A DNA stretch of 64,000 bases, from contig NC_134108.1 of NCBI RefSeq assembly GCF_040939455.1, positions 37,926,501 through 37,990,500 on the forward strand. Reading direction: 5' to 3'. The notes under the pieces were generated by a model. The model saw only the letters and a program-made list of their open reading frames with translations. It was not told where the DNA came from and did not search any database. Below are positions 55,544 to 64,000 of the stretch, in pieces. The translations under genes were made by a program, and so were the position numbers. How positions within the stretch are numbered: the stretch's first letter is position 1; every line of letters begins with the position of its first letter. The stretch comes from Microcebus murinus. Taxonomy: Eukaryota; Chordata; Mammalia; Primates; Cheirogaleidae.

Positions 55544-58264
55544 GAATCTGGGTAACTCTGATATTTATCACCTCAAACATTTATCATTTCTTTGTGCTGA
55601 GAAGAACAGTCAAAATCTTTTTTTCTAGCTATTTTGAAACATACAATAAATTATTTTTAACTATAGTCATGCTATTGTACTACTGACCATTAGAACTTAT
55701 TCATTCTATCTAACCATATTTTTGTATCTATTAACTAACCCCTCATCGTCCTCTCCTCTCCATTTTCCTTCCCAACTTCTGGTAAGCACTAGTCTGTGGT
55801 AAGCACTACCTCCATGAGATCAATTTTTTTAGCACCCACATATGAGTGAGAACATGCAATATTTATCTTTCTCTTTCTGGCATATTTCATTTAATATAAT
55901 GTCCTCAAATTCCATCAATGTTGCAGCAAATGACAAGATTTCATTATTTTTATGGTTGAATAATATTCCATTGTGTATATATACACATTTTTCTCTGTTC
56001 ATCCATTGATGGACACTTAGGTTAATTTAATATATTGGCTGTTGTGAATTATGCTGCATTAAACATAGGAATGTAGATATCTCTTAAATATACTTATCCT
56101 TTCTTCTGGATATATACCTGGCAATGGGATTGCTGTATCATATAATATTTTATTTTTACTTTTTTGAGGAATCTCCATACTGTTCTCCATAGTGACTGTA
56201 CTAATTTACATTCCTACCAACAGTGTACAAGTGCTCCCCTTTTTCTGCATCCTCACAAGCATTTGTTATTTTCTGTCTTTTTGATAATAGCCATTTTAAC
56301 TAGGGTGAGATGATATCTCATTGGAGTTTTAATTGCATTTTCCTGATATTAGTAATGTTGAGTATTTTTTATAAACTTGTTGGCCATTTGTATATCTTCA
56401 TTTGAGAAATGTCTATTCAGATCATTTGCCAATTTTTAATCAGATTATTTTGTGGTTTTGGTATTGAGTTTTATGAGTTCCTTATATAGTCTGGTTATTA
56501 ATCCCTGTGGGATGGATAATTTGTAAATATTTTCTCCCATTCTACGGGTTGTCTCTTAACTTGGTTGATTATTTTCTTTGCTATTCATAAGCTTTTTAAC
56601 TTGATGTAATCCCATTTGTCAATTTTTGCTTTGTGTCTTGTGCTTTTGAGGTCTTACTCAAGAAATTTTTGTCCATACCAATGTTCTAAAGCATTTCTTC
56701 CATGTTTTCTTGTAATAGTTTCATGGTTTCAGTTCTCCCATTTAAGTCTTTAATCCATTTTGATTTGATTTTTATATGTGATGAGAGATAGGGGTCTAGT
56801 TTCATTCTTCTGCATATGGTTACCCAGTTTTCTCAGCACCATTTATTGAAAAGACTATCCCTTCCCCAATGTATGTTTATGATGTCTTTGTTGAGAGTAG
56901 GTTGGCTGTAAATATGTAGAATTATTTCTGGTTTCTCTATTCTGCTCCATTGGTCTATATGTCTGTTTCATGCCAATACCATGCTGTTTTTGTTACTATA
57001 TCTTTGTAATATATTTTGAAGTCAGGTAATGCAATGCTTCCAGCTTTGGTCTTTTTTGCTCAGGACTGCTTTGGCTATTTGGAGTCTTTTGTGGTCCCAT
57101 ACAAATTTTAGGATTTTTTTTTTTTTATATTTCTATGAAGAATGTCATTGGTATTTGATAGAGATTGCATTGACTCTGAAGATAGTTAGGGTAGTATGGA
57201 CATTTTAACAATATTCATTCTTTCCATCCATGAATATGGGTTATCTTTTCATTTTTTGTGTGTCCTCTTTAATTTCTTTCATCATTATTTTATAGTTTCC
57301 ATTGTGGAGAGCTTTCACTTCTCTGGTTAAGTTTATTTCAAAATATTGCTTTTGTAGCTATTGTAAATGAGATGACCTTGTTGATTTCTTTTTTAGACTA
57401 TTCTTTGTTGGCATACAGAAATGCTACTGATTTTTGTATGTTGATTTTGTATTATATAACTTTAATGAATTTGTTTACCAGTTCCAACGGTTTTTTGGCC
57501 AAGTGTTCATTTTTTGTAAATATAAGATTATGTTGTCAATAAAGAAAGACAATTTGATCTTTTCCTTTCCAATTTAGGTGCCCTTGATTTCTTTCTCTTG
57601 CCTAACTGCTTTGGCTTTTTTATTTTATTCAATATAGTTGAATAAAAGTTACTTGACTATTGTGTAACTCCCTAAACTGACAAACTTAACCTATTTTAAA
57701 TTATTCAGAATATAATGGACTTATACCTAAGAATGATTGCTTTTAAATAATAACTTATTTGTTCTAATTATTGTGGGTTTTAATATAAGAGAAAGTGAAA
57801 AAATAGAAACTATCTTGTGTTAAAATTCAACAAATAAGTATTTTTTCAAGTTTCCCAAACCTGGGAGCAATCTATGATTTTGACATGGCTTTTATAATAC
57901 CAATGTATCTATAGGATTATAGGGAAAAGATTATGACAGATTGGACTCCTTACATGGAGCTATTATCTTTATTTATTAACTAATGGCAATAAGGACTCTA
58001 AAAATACATTATAAAGATTTTTTAATAGTGAAATAAAAGAAACAAAGGAAAAGAAGTTGCTTTGGGAGATCTTGGCAAACTTTACATGAGGCTGAATCTC
58101 CTGGCATCTGCTTTATAACAGAATTCTTAAGAGAATAGAAGATTTTGATACATTTCTAACATCACTTTGAGCAAAGTAAGCCAACCAAGGTCACAACACT
58201 TTCTTGTAAGATATCCAAATGTATGCACCACTAAAAATTAAATAACATTCCAACTATGTACTTG

Positions 58265-58269
58265 AGATT

Positions 58270-58329
<60 letters not shown>

Positions 58330-58351
58330 TGTCTCTTTCTTTCTTTCTTTC
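58265..58351 (+). repeat. (TTTC)n microsatellite
   Basis: A nearly pure CTTT/TTTC array of about 20 units with one interruption (TTTGTCTC). It is a likely polymorphic site. Confidence 0.95.
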
Positions 58352-59769
58352 ACCAAATTACACAAAATAAGATAGTAATGGAATATTTCTGTAGTGGAAA
58401 ATGAAAAGTGATTACACAACGAAGGCACCATTGATCCACAGTCTCTCCCATGATAGGTAATAGGTAAAATCCAACAACCCCTCTTTGCTAAAGCAGTGAT
58501 AAAGGCATTCCCTGGGGGCTTACATGTATATCTTTTATCATTTCTGCTCTCACCAATCAACCAGTTAAACCAGCTCCTGTCCAGAAGTGATGAAGATTTC
58601 ACCCTTCAAGAAGGGGTGCAATATGGGTAATGGAATTTGGTGGGGTGGAGTGGTGAGAGAGTGAGGGAACAGTAAATTATCTGTCCCTTGGTGATAGAAA
58701 ATTTTTATTTTATTGCACTTTTAAAAATGTGGATTAAATCAAAGAGGAGATGCCTTCCAGGTGAGGTACACCCTTGAAAAAAAGTGTTTTGGGAGAAATG
58801 TTCTTCTCACTTCTTTTCTGTTTTTTGCAGTTTTTTGTTTTCCTTTTACCTCCCATTATCTAATTATTTGATATTCCATATTTTCTTGAGCATGAACTAT
58901 AGAGGAAGTTGTTAGCCTACTTCTAACAAAGTTAGATCTCAGGGGAGAATTTTGTTTGTTCCATGTTTGTTATGAAAGAGTTAACTTGTAAGTAATAAAT
59001 CCTCCTCAGGCCATTTATATGCCACAACTCTACCACAAAAACTCTTCTCTCCAGTCTCCTAGTTAATTTCCACTTCCCTGTTTGAGTTTAGCTCAAACAT
59101 TTTCTCAAGGAAGACTGGATTGAAAGCCCCTGGTTATATCAGCCTATGGTTTCCTTTATGTCTTTTGCATATATCATAATTAAATTAAATACTTTTGTAA
59201 TCAGTTGCTTAATATCTTTCTCCCTCATAAGAACACAACATCTTTGAAGAATCTATTTTATTCTGCATTGTACTCTACACCCATTGTCTAGCAAAGTATC
59301 AAGTCCACAGTATGTGGTTACCAAATATTAAAAGTATGAACAAATATAGAACTTCAAAAAAGTAAGAATTTAAGCTATTGTCCATATGGTCTTTTCCAAG
59401 TCTTTATCCAAACTTTTCCTCTCTTTGCAATCTGTATGATCCCCATGGAAGGATATCAAAGCCTCTTCCTCATTTCTATCATGCTAATGTTTGGGAGGAG
59501 ATTAAGATTTATTGTTTTTAGATTTTTATCCCTTGAAGTAAAAACACAATAGTCTAAGAGAATATCCAAATGCATAATGGATTTTTTAAAATATTAAATG
59601 CAAGAGTAGGAGAGTTTTGTACTATGCCTTATATGGAACCCTGATGACAATGAGCATGCATAGAAATTGCCCTTTCAATGGATCCTCTGGTCTTATTAAG
59701 GGTTATTATCATTTGTAAATCAAACAGAAGACATTTTTTGTTCTTGTAGTCCTTGAAGATCTCTGTTGT

Positions 59770-59813
59770 TTACTCTGTGCATGGAACACCAAAGTGTTCC
59801 ATGCACAGAGTAA
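59770..59813. repeat. Perfect inverted repeat (hairpin)
   Basis: Two 20-bp arms (59770-59789 TTACTCTGTGCATGGAACAC and its exact complement 59794-59813) with a 4-nt CAAA loop. No known repeat explains it. Confidence 0.97.
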
Positions 59814-60474
59814 GTAAGCTTTGAGTCATGATTACCAGAGAGGTAGCTATAAAAGGAAGTTACTAATCTGGGATCAGGTGAAGATTAAAGAAACTACTCC
59901 AGCTGTTTTTAACAGAAATATGAACTACATATAGGGAATTAGATGTTTACAAAACTCTTTGAAGAGTGGAAGGTTTTAGGTTGAGCTGAATAATCCAAGA
60001 CCACCACCATAAGACTGGCCTGCATAGGCAACAGTTATCACTATTACAATCTTGGGAAGCTGGGGAATCAGGAAGCTGTTTTTCCACCAGCTGGCTTCAG
60101 GAATGTCCTGCTAGTTGTCACATAGGAAGGAGAGAGAGCTTCACTCATAAGTATTGATTCCAAGACCACACCACACCATATGGGCCAGATCTCAACAGCA
60201 AATGGATGTCTCATGTGCATTTTCTTTCACCACTTAATTAAGTTTTTGAATTCTCATCTTACATAAGTAAGTATGATAGGCAGAATCTAAATCAAGTATA
60301 GGTATAGAGAAGTTTGGAGATGTTTTACCTTTGGCTGCTTCTTCAGAGCATAAGTCAGATAAGTCAATCTACCATACCCCATCTATCACACAGAGATAAT
60401 TGAGTATGTTTAAATTTGTTTGTTAAAGGCAACGCTAAAGGAAAGATAGAGATTTTATATATCTGGAAATATTC

Positions 60475-60615
60475 TAGAGTAGTAGTTCCTAATACTGAAT
60501 GTGCATTAGAATCACTTGGGAAGATTTATAATTATGTGAACTCCAAGTTTCCCCCAAGAGATTTTGGTATAGGTGGTCTAGGGGTAAGGCTGAACTTTGT
60601 ATTAAAAAACCAGAA
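60475..60615 (+). mobile_element. hAT-Charlie MITE fragment (MER20/MER3-like)
   Basis: GTAGTTCCTAATACTGAATG followed by CATTAGAATCACTTGGGAAG is typical of a small Charlie element. The right half is diverged. Confidence 0.6.
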
Positions 60616-62729
60616 TCTTAGATTGAAATCTTATGTATGTAATGAATTTAATGCCTTATGATGTATAAACATTCCAATATCTCAGAATCATATTGGTAAA
60701 TTTAGATTCTAATATTTCTTCAATGCTAACCATGAACTAGGGCTATAAGACCAGCGATGTAACTAGTTCCTTGACCCTACTGATGATTGCAGAAATGTGT
60801 GACTTATACCAAGGCTGCCTCCATGTTAGATAAAGTGCCATGTGATATTCAGCAGGGAAGAAACATGACTCATAACTAAAGGTGAAATATGTTAAACCAA
60901 TGCTAACATATAAAGCTCTGGGTTGCAATGAAGATTATCCCCAATCATAATATAAATTTCCAGGATTTACACAGTTTAATTAGCTCTTTATTAATTTTTA
61001 CAGGGACATTTCTGAAGATATTGAAAAGTTTTGTCCCAAGAGAACATTCTTGCATTTGAGCCTTCAGATGAATAAGATATTTTCACATTTATTTTACAGA
61101 AAAATCAAAATCCTTATGTAAATATTTTCCAACTGAATTTTAAATCTTTACAACATATTATTTTCAAGACAATTTATTGAAAAATATTTGATATAGATTG
61201 ATCAGTAATTTCATTATAAATTATAGATGGGTCATTGAAATTTGTGATACTTTTCACCTAATAGCTTATTGGAAACAGAGTATTACAATCATTTCTTTAA
61301 ATGCTAGTGGTATAAAATGAAAATAAAATCAGGCATTTTTATTTTTTTTTTCATTTTCAAAGCAACTTTTTAAAGTTAAAAGATCAATTGAAATCATTAT
61401 GATTATAGTATTTTTGCTATTGTTTTAAGCATATAGAAATGACTTTACAAATGTTTATACTCATCAATTTGGTGAAAGATGGGTTTCCATTTGGGACTGT
61501 TAAGAAAATGCCAGCATTTCATAAGTTTTCTGCTTACCCTGTTAATTTCCTATCCATTTGAAAATATTTAATATTCTGAAAATAACATTTGTAGGCATAG
61601 ACAGATATGAGGGATTCTTTGTAAGTTAAGATGTTTCTGGAAATCAAATACATTCACTGAATGTATTTTTTTTCTACCACTCTGGTACATACAAGAAGTT
61701 GCTAATCATTGAAGGAAAGTAAAATGATTCTATGTGAACATATATAATAATGCATTTTATATATTTGTGTGTTTTTAGAAATAGGACTTACATCGGGATA
61801 TGAGGCCATAAATTATAAGTTATAGTTTATATTACAAATATATACAATTTATAAATTATAAATAAGTAGCAATTCTGGAAGACTATTGAGTCATGGAGAG
61901 TATATATTGCTTTTATCCCTAGTCTAATCTGTAATACATAAAAGGAAATTGAAGATGGATAGATAACATTATTTGGAAAATTTTTCCATGTTCCTGGAAA
62001 GTCCATGTCATCATCACCATATCTTTAAGTTCCCTGAGGTGAATTTCTTGTGTCACTTCCAGATTCCTGCTGCTGCTACCAGTGCAGAAGAATTTCAGGG
62101 TAGAGTTTGCCTTGCTATCTTCATGTGCTCAATCTGTTTGGTACCGTGACAGGTGGATGTAGAACTCCGGCTCTTTCCTTTGTCTCCACAGAGAAATCAA
62201 CTGATAGGAAGAATTTGTGAATTTTGCACTTTTCCCCCAGAAGTTTTAGGAAAAAAAAGTTTACATTGCAAAAACCTGTTTGAGTGGTGACGTCCTTACT
62301 CCTTTCTTCATTGTTTCTTACAACCAAATTCCTATTTGTTTCTAATCTAGAATAATGTAACCATCTCTTTTATTTCCTTGACACTTATTAATCCATGATC
62401 TTAGTACTAATTGCTTGTTGAAGTATTCCTCAATTAAAAAAACAGCTCCTTCCCTAAGAGAAAATTCTGATGCAATCTGGCTATTATCTGGAGCACAAGT
62501 TAGATTAATCACACTCCTTGCTTAATGTCATAATCTTATCATTTGCCCATGCAGGTCCAATTTTCATTTACTTGATTAGTGACATAATTATTTTCAATAA
62601 TGTAATAAATAAGCAAAATACACGTAAACTCTTCATCCAAAACAAAGCCTAGGACTTTGACAACACTCCTGCATCCATTTCCCTACTTCCACTCAAAGTA
62701 ATCAGTCATCTTCCTGAATCTCATGTTCA

Positions 62730-64000
62730 TCATTTTTTTTTGCTTTTATCTAGTTTTAGTGCATCTATATAATTTTCTAAAACATATACACTAATGTAGG
62801 TTTTTTACCTTTATAAAATGTTTTAAAGTGTTATATAATATGTTGGAAATTAACTTTTACATGTGCAATTGTTTCTTTGGGATACATAGCTTGAATTGGA
62901 ATTGCTGAGTGATACGTCAAACTTCAGTTTTAGAAAGTAATGCCAAATTGTTTCTCCAAAGTGGATTCATCAATTTATATCCCCACCAGTGGACTCACAT
63001 CTTCTCCAATGCTTAATATTGGCAGATTTTTAATGTTAGCCAATCAGATGCATGTACAATGACATCTAATGTTTTTGCTTTGCTTTTTCCTAATCACTAA
63101 TGAGATGAACATATCTTTATGTGTTTATTGGTCTATGGTTTCTTCCTCTGGGAAATGTAGGTTCATCTGTCCATTTTCCTATAGATTGGTTGTCTTTTTC
63201 TTATTTTGTATACTTGCTCCTAATTTTTGTAAAGTGTGGGTGTCATAAATATCTTCTTCAGTTTGTAACTTACTTTCACCTTCTTTAATATAATTTTGAT
63301 GACCAAAAGTTCTTATATTTAATATTGCCAAATGTATTAATATTTCATTTTATGGTCAATGTGTTTTGTGTTTTGTTTAAGAAACCACCTAACCAAAGTC
63401 CAAAAAACAATCACCTATATTTTCCACCAACTGCTTTAAAGTTTTGATGTTTAAGCCCTAACTCTCTGGAGTAGATTTTTGGATATCATGAGAAGTAGGA
63501 ATCCAACTTCATTTTTTAATGTATAGATAATCATTTTTTCCCCACTCCATTTATTGAACTGAAATGGAATGACAATTCTGTGACTTATCAAATTTCCATA
63601 CATATGTTAATATATTTCTCTGCACCCTATTTAATTCCACCAGCCAATTTTATAATCCCTCTACCATTGCTAAGCTGTCTTAATTTTTATAGCTTCATGG
63701 CAGTCCTAATATCTGGAAGAGCAAATCTCCCAAACTGCTATTCTTTTCATGAATATTCTGACTACATATGGCCTTTTATATATATTTGTGTATGTGTGTG
63801 TATATGTATAAATATATCTAGCAATTTTTATCCATATGAAATTCTATCTTTTTATTGAAAACACATCCATTTCATACATCAATTTGGGAGAATTGATATC
63901 TTTATGACATTGTCTTCCTGTTCACAAAAAGTTGTATCTATTTTTATATATAGTCTTTCTTATTGCATAATATTTATGATTTCCTCTGCAGAGCTTGTAT
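62730..64000 (-). mobile_element. Old L1 (L1M) antisense fragment, running off the window
   Basis: The plus strand reads like antisense ORF2: GTGGATTCATCAATTTATAT, CACCAGTGGACTCACATC, ACTCCATTTATTGAACTGA and GGCAGTCCTAATATCTGGAA occur in the order expected for an L1 lying in reverse. Many indels; no coding capacity. It continues past 64000. Confidence 0.75.

Larger units (their letters stand above)
54480..57644 (-). mobile_element. 5'-truncated L1 (L1M class), interrupted
   Basis: Antisense L1: 3' UTR-like sequence near 54500-54586 and 55544-55800, then ORF2 C-terminal sequence up to about 57644. Flanks AAAGCCATTTGACTATT (54463-54479) and AAAGTTACTTGACTATT (57645-57661) match at 14 of 17 positions, with only transitions, which fits an aged target duplication. 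It is split by the LTR at 54591-55543. About 2.2 kb of L1 remain; no intact frame. Confidence 0.88.
57662..62729. other. Intergenic, mostly unassigned
   Basis: Apart from the (TTTC)n, the hairpin at 59770 and a small Charlie fragment at 60475, no gene, exon or clear repeat was recognised. Confidence 0.4.

Noticed and set aside
59770..59813. A microRNA precursor
   Set aside because: The stem is only 20 bp with a 4-nt loop, shorter than a normal pre-miRNA, and perfect pairing without bulges is atypical.

Overview
The window is nuclear DNA of a primate, most likely a Malagasy lemur. Four well-preserved Alu elements carry an extra AT-rich linker between their two monomers (core TTAATTGGCCAA), which I know from strepsirrhine and not from monkey or ape Alus. 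MIR, L2, old L1, MaLR and ERV LTRs, Tigger and hAT-Charlie relics form the usual eutherian background. Base composition is AT-rich, with one CpG island.

Both protein-coding genes are on the minus strand and both were reconstructed exon by exon with GT-AG borders. FABP7 (brain fatty-acid-binding protein; 4 exons, 132 codons plus stop) runs from 50765 down to 47891. SMPDL3A (acid sphingomyelinase-like phosphodiesterase 3A; 8 exons, 453 codons plus stop) runs from 44236 down to 24965. The order FABP7 then SMPDL3A, head to tail with about 3.65 kb between stop codon and next start codon, matches my memory of human 6q22.31. No exon is broken. The genes act separately: FABP7 carries fatty acids in radial glia and astrocytes, and SMPDL3A is a secreted/lysosomal metallophosphodiesterase that cleaves nucleotide phosphodiesters.

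Layout: 1-24.6 kb is intergenic DNA downstream of SMPDL3A, with repeats, a complete but decayed hAT-Charlie element with 8-bp target duplications (18959-21494), several LTRs, and a few unique segments that could be regulatory. 24.6-44.4 kb is SMPDL3A, with a roughly 900-bp degenerate minisatellite in its last intron and a CpG-island promoter bracketed by two MER5A-type elements. 44.4-47.6 kb is the intergenic gap. 47.6-51 kb is FABP7 and its promoter. 51-64 kb is intergenic, with a three-level nest (L1, then ERV1 LTR, then Alu), a perfect 20-bp-arm hairpin and a second old L1 at the right edge.

I found no evidence of an undescribed gene system. The most unusual items are the intron 7 minisatellite with its flanking direct repeat, the perfect hairpin at 59770-59813, and the nested insertions whose target duplications can still be read. 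Repeat family names come from memory of consensus sequences, not from a search.
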